Source of the DNA: Beta vulgaris subsp. vulgaris
Taxonomy: Eukaryota; Streptophyta; Magnoliopsida; Caryophyllales; Amaranthaceae
Assembly: GCF_026745355.1 (NCBI RefSeq)
Contig: NC_079206.1
Span: 17,996,916-18,060,915 of the forward strand
Reading direction: 5' to 3'
DNA: 64,000 nt
Shown here: positions 54,532 to 64,000 of the stretch, one piece after another
How positions within the stretch are numbered: the first letter of the stretch is position 1
Layout: each line of letters begins with the position of its first letter
Notes under the pieces: generated by a model
The model's database searches: none
What the model was told of the DNA's origin: nothing
The model's input: only the letters and a program-made list of their open reading frames with translations
Translations under genes and position numbers: made by a program

Positions 54532-56518
54532 GATATCTACAGACAGAAAAATAAGGCAAAGTTCAATTTTATGTTTATAAAGCAACCTAAAACATGTAAA
54601 GGTTTCTAGGTTGACCACCTATTCAAAATTAAAGTCCCCTATGAATAAGTGTTTTACAAGATCCTATCAACATGTAACACTAAGCAGACGGAGGCCTTAT
54701 CATAACGTTACATTATCAAGGTAAGTAAACTCTTTTACTAATTATAACACTTTATAACTCTTGTTTAGATGGATAAACATCGCATGTTTAACTATCTCTT
54801 GCTTCAAAATTCAAAACGCTTTTGATAATTTTGTTAAGGACAACCAAACTAAGTTGTAAAATTCGCAATTTTACCTTATTATCCCAAAATTAATGATAAC
54901 ACCCTGCGGAGGCATGACCTATTACTATTAATTAAGGGTTTTATAAGTACTTTATGTTTGGAAAAGCAAACCTTAATATTTACGGGGCCTAAGTTTATTA
55001 TGTTGTTATGAATTAGTGAACTCTAGCGCATCAATAACCAACATACAATAAACTTATAAGCATTTTAAAATAATAAAATGCAAAATAAAATGATCTAGTA
55101 TGGCCCCTAATCCTAAGAACTAAGCATCAATGGCTCCTTCTTGGACTCTTCATGGATCTCCATCACACTTTTCCATGGGCCTTCTCTTGATGGACTCTTC
55201 TTTGGATTACATAAGTATCAAAAATAATTTACATAATAACTAAATTAAATAAATTACAAAAATACTTAACGATACGCAGATCGTATTTAAAATTACAAGA
55301 ATACATCACGATACGCAGATCGTATTTTCTATCTTAATTTGGGCCATACTAGTCATACATAGCAAATATATCATATATAAAAGCCACATAATAATATCAA
55401 TATTATACTTGCCAATCAATTAAAATATCAAATATTCTTAATTAAAGCAAGAAGATAAAATTTTAAGTAAATCTAATCACCTAAAGATTCTATCCCTTAA
55501 AACTAGCCTAATTAATTTTAATTAGATTAAAAAATCAGATTATGGATTGAAATTTATGACCAAGTCAACCTAATTGAAATTTACTTATCTTTCTCAAAAT
55601 TCTGTTTTCAAAATAAAGCTTAAAATAAAAAAAAATAATGCTGCCTTGATTTTTATGCACGTTATCCGTAACAATTTTTTTTTTTTTTTATTTTAAAACC
55701 AAAACCAACTCGTGAACTGAGTTCACGTTTATTAGCCAAATGACGCAACAGTAACACCCAGCGACTACCGGCGACCTTCAGGCAGCCTTACTAGCGACCT
55801 TCAGGCCACCTCACCGGCGACTCGCCGTTCTTTCGCGAACCGACCAGACACCGGCATCCCACTACTGCAGCGAGCAGCACTGCGTCGCACGTCAAACGCG
55901 CGTCGTGCTGCCGCCACATACCTTTTCCGACGCGACTGCTGGTGGCCAGCCTCGCGTCGCCGTTCCCCGATATCTTGCCGACATACCACAGTCACCGGAG
56001 CAGCCACTGCTCCCGTTCTTTCTTCCTTCAATATTTTTTTTTTTTTTTTTTTTTTGAAGGATATTAAAATTACAACCTCTTGTAAATTTAATTAGGTGAT
56101 CTTGACTAAATTAAACATAACTCTTTATGCTTAATACAGAAAATTAGATTTAAAATCTCTATTTTAATTAATTTTCAGATTATTCATATAATTAATCATT
56201 AATTCATACAAAACACCTTTTATATGAATTCATCTTCATACATAAACTATTTTAAACATGAAAATTATTAATAATGAAAATTATTTTCGAAATTTAGAGA
56301 TCTAAAATCAGAATTTTATAAATTTCGAAAATTAGGGTTTATTAGGTGGGAAAAAAACGGCTATTAAAAAAAATGAGAAAGAAAGTAATTAAAACTCTTT
56401 TTAACAAATTTCAATTAATTATTCAATCCATAATTTAATTCCTCCCCTTAATCAAATTAAAATTAATCATACATAAACTAAACTTTATGACCAAAACTCT
56501 ATATGCAAGAGGCTAAAA
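54532..56518 (-). other. Copia-2 5' leader, nearly 2 kb
   Basis: An unusually long untranslated leader between 5' LTR and gag. It is AT-rich except for a GC-rich island at 55735-56035, which is followed on the plus strand by a T run (56034-56055). A 19-bp self-complementary word (ACGATACGCAGATCGTATT) occurs twice at 55269 and 55308. The 76-codon open frame in the GC island has no family resemblance. Confidence 0.7.
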
Positions 56519-56527
56519 CTGATACCA
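56519..56527 (-). other. Copia-2 primer-binding site (initiator Met tRNA)
   Basis: The minus strand reads TGGTATCAG one base inside the 5' LTR, matching the start of the usual TGGTATCAGAGC complement of plant initiator-methionine tRNA. The match weakens after nine bases. Confidence 0.85.
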
Positions 56528-56528
56528 C

Positions 56529-57157
56529 TGTAGGAATTTATAAGTACTATAAAGCGGAATTTGATGAATCAAATTCATAAGCACTTAAATCAGGATCACA
56601 TGCATATATAATCAAGGATCACATACAAGTTTAGAAATAACCTTTGTAGCGTGATTTCCACAAAGCTTGAATGACTCGGATTGAGAATCTCAGATGTGAT
56701 TCCTCTACTTAGTCCACCAACCCAGATCAACACTCCACCAATGCTAGTTGGAAAGGAAGAAATTTTCTTTCTTGTTTTTGGAGTTTAAACGTGACTTTGA
56801 TGAAGAGAGAGAATAGGAGAGAGAAAATAATAAGAGAATAAACTGACTGTTTTCTTTTCTGCCTAACCCAAATATATAAAAGTATTTAGGTCAGATTTCT
56901 CTCCCCTTTTCCTATCTCTTGGCCGGCCACCCTAGGGCCCTCTTGGGCTCTAGGTTTCTTTTGTTGATCCAAGTTTAATGTGTGACCTTGTAGGATCCGT
57001 TACATTGGGCTTCGGGTTTATTTATTTACTAATCCGAAGTTCTATAGCTTTCTCTAGCAAGACGTATAGACGACCCAATATAACGAACTTATTATCTCTA
57101 TAATACGATCCATTATATATTAGTAATTGCATTTAAGTCGAGGACATAAATCCTTCA
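56529..57157 (-). repeat. Copia-2 5' LTR (629 bp)
   Basis: Same ends as the 3' LTR. On the minus strand it drives transcription of the element; a TATATATTTGGG-like stretch (56866-56878 inverse) is a possible TATA region but is not certain. Confidence 0.95.
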
Positions 57158-57249
57158 GTCCTTGCCTTCGAATTTGAATTCCTTGAAAGCTCCGAATATC
57201 CACAACCATAATAGTCATACAAGATAAAAAAAATCCATACATAAGGAGA

Positions 57250-57277
57250 CAAGCCCCCCCCCCCCCCCCCCCCCCAC
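57250..57277. repeat. Poly-C tract
   Basis: An uninterrupted run of about 27 C residues within LINE sequence. Confidence 0.9.
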
Positions 57278-57420
57278 ACAAACTACATTAAGGAACAAAA
57301 GGTTTGGAAGCAGCTCTGTTTATAAGAACTCTATACGAAACAATAGAGATACATTGATGAACTAGATGCACCCATTTTGCCAAAAAACCATAAGTTGGGA
57401 GGATTTTAAGAAGAAACAAC

Positions 57421-57874
57421 GGGCTAGCCCGATCATACGCTTAATTCATGTCAAGCTTAAGAGCTGCTAAATGATGTGATCCTAATCTTTATTTATTGAT
57501 GATATGTAATAATTCACGGGAACTAAGGATGTGATCCTCCATTTGACGCCCCGAAACAAAAGCATTTTGGAAATTTTCTGTGAGGTTTGGTAGAAGAGGT
57601 TGCATTCTCTTAACCATGCATTTCGAGATACATTTATAGATAACATGGGGCTAGCCCGATCATACGCTTAATTCATGTCAAGCTTAAGAGCTGCTAAATG
57701 ATGTGATCCTAATCTTTATTTATTGATGATATGTAATAATTCACGGGAAATAAGGATGTGATCCTCCATTTGACGTCCCGAAACAAAAGCATTTTGGAAA
57801 TTTTCTGTGAGGTTTGGTAGAAGAGGTTGCATTCTCTTAACCATGCATTTCGAGATACATTTATAGATAACATG
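57421..57874. repeat. 227-bp tandem duplication
   Basis: 57421-57647 and 57648-57874 are the same sequence with about two mismatches (GGGAACTAAGG versus GGGAAATAAGG; GACGCCCCG versus GACGTCCCG). The unit spans LINE RT coding sequence, so the duplication followed LINE insertion. Confidence 0.95.
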
Positions 57875-57880
57875 CAAAGG

Positions 57881-58322
57881 CTAATGAGTTATGAGTTATG
57901 ACTAACTTGTAAGTACATAAACCATAGTGAAATATTAATGCCATTGAAATCAAGTAGATTGTTTACTTGATATTGCATTATTACTGATAATTCTATCTTC
58001 AGTTGTTTGGTAGTTGACTCTTTGTTTTTATTTAAAGTCGTAAGCCTGCATAGGTTTCTTGATGTAATTTTTTTATTTTTATTTATGATGTTAGAATTAT
58101 GAGCATATTTAATTGTTAATAATGTTCATGAGTTCAATTCTATTCTTATAGTCAGATTGGTTATTTAATATTCAAATGACAATAAAATTATATTTTTTCT
58201 AGAGGACAAAAAAAAAGTAAAACGGATCGGATGATCTTACTAAAATAGTTCGTTTATAGTCACATGTATACAAAGTTAAGAGAATATCATAAACACTATA
58301 CTGGTATTTAACTAGAGAATAA
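57881..58322. other. AT-rich region, nothing recognised
   Basis: No coding frame, RNA or element end is supported. Confidence 0.4.
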
Positions 58323-58568
58323 TCATGTGGGAGCCCAATGGTTGGAGCTCCCACCTCTCAACATTCGAATCTCATTAACCCCAAATTTGGGGTGTTTGTG
58401 TGGATATTTGCTTGTGGGTATAAATTCCCATTTTCCAGTCTCTATAAGTTTCCTTATGGGTTGGGATTCCCTTGTTACCCCCTAATTTTTGAGGTCTGAG
58501 CCTACTTTGCTAGTTAATTACCGAATTCGGGGGTATGTTGCTATGTTTATTATTATTATTATTATTAC
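58323..58568 (+). mobile_element. tRNA-derived SINE
   Basis: A Pol III A-box-like GAGCCCAATGGTTGGA (58331-58346) is followed 30 bp on by a B-box-like CATTCGAATCTC (58362-58373). An unrelated body follows and the 3' end is a TTA repeat tail (58546-58568). This is the standard plant SINE layout. No clear TSD is visible. Confidence 0.72.
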
Positions 58569-59340
58569 TGTGCAACATATGAACCCTCGTTATAATCTCT
58601 TATGGCTCATATGAACCGTCGTTGTAAACATATGAATGTATGAATGTTATTTGTTATAATATTATAATATATCAAAAGTCATTATACCAATTTATAATCA
58701 ATAGAGTATTAGGTATGGTTTTACAATTATTTTGATACCAATTTTCGACTAAAATGATTAAACATATTGATAAAATAGTTTGTTTATATTTTTATCATAT
58801 ATAGTCACAACATAATACATATAAATCAAGTTATGTTAGATATTTTTCTTGCTATTATTAGCATTGTTGCTACTATTATTATCGGTATAACAGACACATG
58901 TATTGTACCGTAAAAAAAAGGAATTGTATTGTATGACATTGTTGTGAAACGACGGCAGGCAATGAAATTGTCTATCAATAGAGGGAGCAAAAAACGGGCT
59001 TTGCGACCAATAATATATGCCTGAAATTATAATTTGATAATTTTTTTTAAAATATCATAGATAACAGTTGTAGGTAATATATGTTATATATATTATAGGA
59101 AAATATAACAGTTATTTAAGATAAGTGTTAAATTTTTTCTTCTTTCAATTTGTCATATAAATAGCAAACATAACACTTATATTTACAAAATGTGTTATCT
59201 AGTGGCATAACGTGTATTATAAATGACTGTTATGTTTTCTCTGACAAACATAACATGTTCATCAGGTGTTATGCTTACTTTACATTACATTGACTTGGAT
59301 AACACCTCAAAACAATTATGTAAAGCTTTATTTAACAGTT
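58569..59340. other. AT-rich region, nothing recognised
   Basis: Repeated TAACA/TGTTAT words at 59060-59340 (inverted TGTTATGTTT / AAACATAACA) hint at a small inverted-repeat element, ends not resolved. Confidence 0.35.
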
Positions 59341-59454
59341 ATCTTTGCCCTTTTTTGTAGTAGTGAGTATTTATATTGTGATTGTTATTGTTAGTATTCA
59401 TGTTCTTATTTGTATTTATTGTTATTGTTTGCATTGTTACAATTACTGTTATTA

Positions 59455-59457
59455 TTT

Positions 59458-59547
<90 letters not shown>

Positions 59548-59571
59548 TATTATTATTATTATTATTATTAT
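59455..59571. repeat. (ATT)n microsatellite
   Basis: About 38 trinucleotide units with a single interruption near 59546. All open frames through it are artefacts of the repeat. Confidence 0.97.
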
Positions 59572-62139
59572 CATCATCATCAATTCATCATCATCGTTTT
59601 ATGTTTATTTTTATTACTATTCTCATTATCATCATAACTATTTACAAACTTATATATTAATCATAATGCTTGTAATAATAAATCATTTATATGAACCTTG
59701 GAATTGATCATCTACTCATTATTATTATCATTGGTTATAATAATATAATATTAGAAAGTATGAAGAGTCGTTCTACTCCTTTACTTATTAGAGTGGTTTT
59801 ACGCAGTTAATTAGTCGAAATGTACTAAGAGAATACACTAAACATCATGATAAACAATATAGTGTTTTTATTAGTTTTTCGTTATCATCCATATGTTTAT
59901 CGCACACACATATATGTATATATATGTCCATCTTAAAACCTTTTAATAATATGATTTGTTTACAAAATTCATAACAAAATCAAAATGACCCAACCAGGAG
60001 TTAACCGAAGTTCACAATGATCGAACTAAGGCCATATGTGATTTAACCCGATTACACTTGACTCGACCCAAGCGTACATGAAACCCAAATACAACCTCCG
60101 CAAACCTACCTAAAAATGTCCATGGACGACGAGCTTACCCATAAAAAGGATTGACTTGTAAATGGCACGCTCAGACCTATCCAACACTAGCTATCCAATG
60201 ATTCAAATGTTACCGACCCAGATGAACAAAACCTAACCAATCATGACCCAGGACACTAACAGACAAAATGTTGACCTGTCCGGGTCTGACCTGATTGGTT
60301 GTGGATATACCCATAACCTATTTTGACACCACTACATGTATGTATGATATAAGTTGTAATTGTGGATACTAAGGATTATGTAGATTATTGCAATAGAATT
60401 CATGGTAGACAAAACATGCCTTTAATAGAGGCATTCATATATAAATTATTTGGACTACTGCAGATACATAATTATTCCTTTATTTATACACTTATCTCGA
60501 CACGATTGCCAATACATATTTTTAACCATTAATAAATTTAATTTCATATAAAGTAAAAAATTTATAAAAAAATTTTGATACTCCCTCCATTTTCTTAATA
60601 ACTACACGTTTTTCTTTTCCATCCTTTTCTTAAGATCTACTGACTATGCTTTATTTTTATCTTGTCAAAAGATCATATACAATAATTTAATAATCATCCT
60701 TGTCCCATATTCTCTCTTCCATGGTCTATATCTCCCTTAATATATAATAAACCCATACTTTTTTTCCTCGTGAAAAAATTTAAAGAAATCACGTGGATTC
60801 AATTTTTACACTTTTTCCAATTTGCTTTAAATTGTGTATCTACAGCCTTTGAGAAGATCTTCAAAAAATAAAACGAAGGGAGTATTATGACAGTATAGGT
60901 TGAAATGAGTCTAACAAGATCTCATATGACTCTATTTTTCCTTACATGAAACGCATGCAACTGATCTCATTAATTATTATGGGATAAATTAGGACCAATA
61001 TTAAATAACAGGACGTCGCATCTGCTACCCTAAAAACAAATTAAAATATGATTTGACTTAATTAGCGAAACGAAATTGAGTAATTACATAATATAACTAA
61101 TAAACCAGCAATATATAGGTATATAATTCTTGTTACAAAGTGGTGTATCTTGAAGATGCATTTATGATATGTCCCAACATCCGAGGTTCGATATTTCCGC
61201 CTAGCAGAATTTTCCAACATCTATTTTTTTTAAATCCCTCTTGCCTTTTTCGCCTTATCTTTTCCATCTTCCTCAATGTCTCAACTACAGTAGTAAATTC
61301 TAAGTAGCATATTATAAAAAATCTATACAAATGTATTAAAAGATGTACATAACGGCATCTATGCACCACGTGACGCCGACCTCTTTCTGCCATTAAAATT
61401 TTTCCACGTGGTTATTAATTAATCAACAATAAGTCAAGCGATCATTATTTAAAAAATATATATGATAAAGCTTGGGTTCAAACCCCTGACATTGGGTAAG
61501 GATTTCGAAAGACTCACCATCTCATCTAACATCTTTTAGTGATTCATATTTCCACAAAATTATAGATTTGTGTTGTTATTAGTAATGTGGCAATAATTCT
61601 TACTTCCAGCCATAAGTTTATTTTTCTTAATTGATTTGTTTTTTGCAGTCATCCCCTTGCTCCATCTCCCCTTTCGAAATTCACCGTGAATGTGATCAGT
61701 CCTCTACTCTGTAACTAATGGGGTAGTTTTACAAATTATTTTTTATGCTAATAAAATCTTATTGTTGTTGTTCGAGAATACAGATCAGGAGATGGAGTTC
61801 AAAGGTCAGAGGGCAACTCACATAAAGGTCGGTGAAATTGTTAATCATAACACAAATTCCTTGATTGCATATATAATTTATTTCAAGTGTGCTTTTATGT
61901 GCCATGTGGAACCTTTCCTCTTGCACTAGAAGTTTATCGCGTGTGCAATGACCAACAGTAGATTGGTCATCATATTTTTTGGAAAAAATATAATGATATC
62001 TTGAATCGACCCCATGACCTATTAATAAGTATTCAGATACATTTACCACTACAACCAAGTCATATAAGGTGTAATTATTTTAAAATCAAATTATTAATAG
62101 ATGAAAAATATAAGTATTGGGGGTATAGCCCGAGCCTAA
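59572..62139. other. AT-rich intergenic region
   Basis: No supported gene. A GGTTCAAACCCC word (61474-61485) matches a Pol III B box, but no A box is found. The block 59985-60345 (ACCCAACC, GGGTCTGACCTG, ending TTTTGACACCACTACA) shares composition and a terminal word with the outer end of the U2 repeat arm near 45767. Confidence 0.4.
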
Positions 62140-62370
62140 AAACTAGTTTTATTTTACATGCTGCTACATGTTCCCCCTTCCCAAGCAATTGACACAATTA
62201 AGCAATAAATATGTGTGTGTTGAGGCTCGAGCTCACAACCTCTCTTTTGAGATACAAATACATTAACCAACTAATCTACAAGCTTATATTGATTATTTAT
62301 TATAAGCGGAAGTAATTATACTTCTTAAGTTAACACACAAATTCAACTCCTGCATTATAAATGAGTAGTT
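62140..62370 (-). mobile_element. SINE-like tRNA-derived repeat, copy 1
   Basis: On the minus strand TAGATTAGTTGGTTAATG (A-box-like) is followed by GAGAGGTTGTGAGCTCGAGCC (B-box-like). It recurs in the same orientation at 62420-62660. Confidence 0.55.
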
Positions 62371-62419
62371 TTTTCCCCCTGCTACTAATGACATCTATTT
62401 ATATATCTAAAACTCAAAG

Positions 62420-62660
62420 CAAACAAATGCCATGCTACCACATGTCCCATCCCCCCCCCCCCCCGAAACATGACACAATTAAGCAATAAAACTGTATGTG
62501 TGTGTTAAGAATCGGACCCACAACCTCTTCTTTGAGATACAAATACACTAACCAACTAATCTAAAAGCTAAAAGCTTATATTGATTATTATTGTAAGTGG
62601 AAGTAATTATACTTGTTAAGCTGACACACAAATTCAACTCCTACATTATAGATGAGTAAA
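62420..62660 (-). mobile_element. SINE-like tRNA-derived repeat, copy 2
   Basis: On the minus strand TTAGATTAGTTGGTTAGTG and GAGGTTGTGGGTCCGATTC are tRNA-like A and B boxes. It is a direct copy of 62140-62370 with about 10-15% difference by eye. A C14-type tract (62451-62464) replaces a mixed sequence in copy 1. Confidence 0.6.
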
Positions 62661-63312
62661 TGAGTAATATAATAATATATCATTGTGTTACAAGTTATAT
62701 TATCTATCAAGTTATTGTTTAACATCATAGTGATAATAAAATATCAAATCAACTTTGTTGCATTATAAAAATCTCTAATGGATCCACCAACTGTTAATTT
62801 ATACTTAGCCTTTTACAAAGTAAAAAGAAATAGTATTATTACCTATTCGAAGGAGAAATTTGAGAGAACTATGTTGTAGTTAATTTCAATTAATTATAGG
62901 TAGAAGCGAAACGGAACATCTCTTTATGACCTGAAAAATGGTATTACAAACTTTATCATGTTGAATCAACTAATTTGAAGGACCGATCCATTGTATGATA
63001 TGAGTTCGTGCTCGGGTAACTATTGATCTTAAAGATATAGACACTTATAAACTTATATATGACTCATCTATTTAATATAAATAGTTATACTTTAGAGCGA
63101 GTATTTTTTGTCCTAAATGGATCAGTTTTACTTATATACAAGTGACTCGTTAACGTAAACAATTATTCTTTGTTTAAAAATGACTCATTTTGACTTAAAA
63201 GAGTGATCCATTTTGCGAAATGTGAATGATGTCACAATAAAATTATTATGAACTCAATACTCAATACTAATTGAAAGTTATAAAGTATTTGAGGTTTTCA
63301 TGTGTCATCTAA
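62661..63312. other. AT-rich region, nothing recognised
   Basis: No gene or element boundary is supported up to the CACTA-D terminus. Confidence 0.4.
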
Positions 63313-64000
63313 CACTAGGGGAAAAAACAGAAGGGCTGCGCAAGAAGGGCTGCGCTTTTGATAAAAGTGCAGCCCTATGGTTGAAGGGCTGCGCCTTTTT
63401 GGAAAAGCGCAGCCCTACAAATAATAAGTTTAGGCTTTTTAAGCCATCCGAGTTCGTTTAAGCCTCCAAATAGGCATTTTAAGTTTTTCCGAATTTTTTT
63501 TCCCTTAAACTATGTATTAGGGTTTTGTTTTATGTATTTAAATATTATTAGGTTAATGTTTGGAGGTATTTCTTGTATTTTCAGATCTATAATGTTCTTG
63601 TATACTTCTCTTTGTTTATATATTTTGATTAATGTTCTTGTATACTTCTCTTTGTTTATATATTTTGATTAATGTTCTTGTATACTTCTCTTTGTTTTGA
63701 TTAATGTTCTTGTATACTTCTCTTTGTTTTGATTAATGTTCTTGTATACTTCTCTTTGTTTATTTTGATTAATGTTCTTGTATACTTATCTTTGTATATA
63801 ATTTCTTGTATTTTCATCTTTGTTTTGATTAATGTTCTTGTATACTTCTTGTATACTTCTCTTTTATATTAGTTTTTGTTCCTTTTTTTATTTTCGTTTC
63901 ATTCTTTTTTTTGTTTTGGGTTTAGTATTTTCGTTTCGTTTCTCTTCTCTTCTGTTTAATTTCAGAAAATGTGAGATTATGATTAAAAAAATGTCAAAGA
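63313..64000. mobile_element. CACTA-D: left end of a CACTA-type element running off the window
   Basis: CACTAGGGGAAAAAACAG at 63313 is followed by a short palindrome array with the core AGGGCTGCGC (63330-63416), the layout seen in the other three CACTA families. The interior then holds a 140-bp piece related to the solo LTR at 48320-48460 and a minisatellite. The right end lies outside the window. Confidence 0.7.
63570..63860. repeat. Minisatellite TTGATTAATGTTCTTGTATACTTCTCTTTG
   Basis: Six to eight tandem units of 29-40 bp; the length varies by presence of a TTTATATAT segment. Located inside CACTA-D. Confidence 0.92.

Larger units (their letters stand above)
49080..57157 (-). mobile_element. 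Copia-2: full-length Ty1/Copia retrotransposon, 8078 bp
   Basis: It has two LTRs (49080-49705 and 56529-57157), a perfect TSD GTCCT (49075-49079 and 57158-57162), a primer-binding site matching initiator-methionine tRNA, a polypurine tract, and gag, protease, integrase, RT, RNase H in Copia order. The LTRs differ at only a few positions by eye, so insertion is recent. Nevertheless the polyprotein is interrupted by several single-base indels. Copia-1 is a second member of the family. I do not assign a named lineage. Confidence 0.95.
57163..57880 (-). pseudogene. LINE RT N-terminal portion with internal tandem duplication
   Basis: On the minus strand 'CISKCMVKRMQPLLPNLTEN', 'FVSGRQMEDHIL' and 'ALKLDMN.AYDRA' match RT motifs 0 to A of plant LINEs. 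It continues leftwards past Copia-2 into 49079-48591 and 48152-46735. A C27-type homopolymer at 57250-57277 and a 227-bp tandem duplication disrupt it. Confidence 0.82.

Noticed and set aside
55801..56031. 76-codon Arg/Ala-rich minus-strand open frame in the Copia-2 leader
   Set aside because: Product of the GC-rich island; no family resemblance and no context for an extra gene.
59345..59707. Tyr/Ile/Leu-repeat open frames
   Set aside because: They are translations of the ATT microsatellite.
61470..61490. tRNA gene or SINE at the B-box-like GGTTCAAACCCC
   Set aside because: No A box, cloverleaf or 3' tail around it.

Overview
This is a repeat-dense stretch of a plant nuclear genome, most likely from an angiosperm. 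It contains SIRE-type Copia elements with an env-like gene, CACTA transposons, Ty3/Gypsy chromovirus LTRs, LINEs, tRNA-derived SINEs, Mutator- and hAT-type non-autonomous elements, and fragments of plant CDPK and RAD51C genes. I could not determine the species. No intact host protein-coding gene is visible, and essentially every recognisable coding region belongs to a mobile element or is a captured or broken fragment.

Bases 1-33000 form a deep nest that target-site duplications (TSDs) resolve. A LINE (minus strand, 32576-33068) abuts a Copia element (Copia-1, plus strand, 5' truncated near 2000, 3' LTR end at 32575). Its 3' LTR was split twice: by a 1.69-kb non-autonomous CACTA element (CACTA-B, 4559-6248, TSD ATA) and by a SIRE/Maximus-like Copia element (6478-32268, minus strand, TSD ATATC). 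The SIRE was in turn split, just before its protease motif, by a 14.8-kb CACTA element (CACTA-C, 14176-28952, TSD CCA). CACTA-C carries a broken tnp2-type transposase gene, a second multi-exon gene ending in a Ulp1-like protease with a visible His-Asp-Cys triad, and captured CDPK and RAD51C exons. The far left holds the right end of another CACTA family (CACTA-A, 1-1196) and a LINE fragment.

Bases 33000-47000 hold older debris: nested Gypsy LTRs with a chromodomain remnant, two U2 snRNA pseudogenes in a large inverted repeat (arms 37760-38645 and 45790-46727), a 389-bp hAT element with a near-perfect 8-bp TSD, and three Mutator-like non-autonomous elements of 1.0-1.2 kb with long terminal inverted repeats and 9-bp TSDs.

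Bases 46730-57880 are one LINE (minus strand) interrupted by a probable solo LTR (48153-48590) and by a full-length Copia element (Copia-2, 49080-57157, TSD GTCCT). Copia-2 belongs to the same family as Copia-1; its LTRs are about 99% alike by eye, but its reading frame is broken by several single-base indels. The LINE also has a recent 227-bp tandem duplication. Bases 57880-64000 are AT-rich and gene-free, with three SINE-like units, a long ATT microsatellite and, from 63313, the left end of a fourth CACTA family (CACTA-D). All four CACTA families have subterminal arrays of roughly 30-40-bp palindromes built on a family-specific core.
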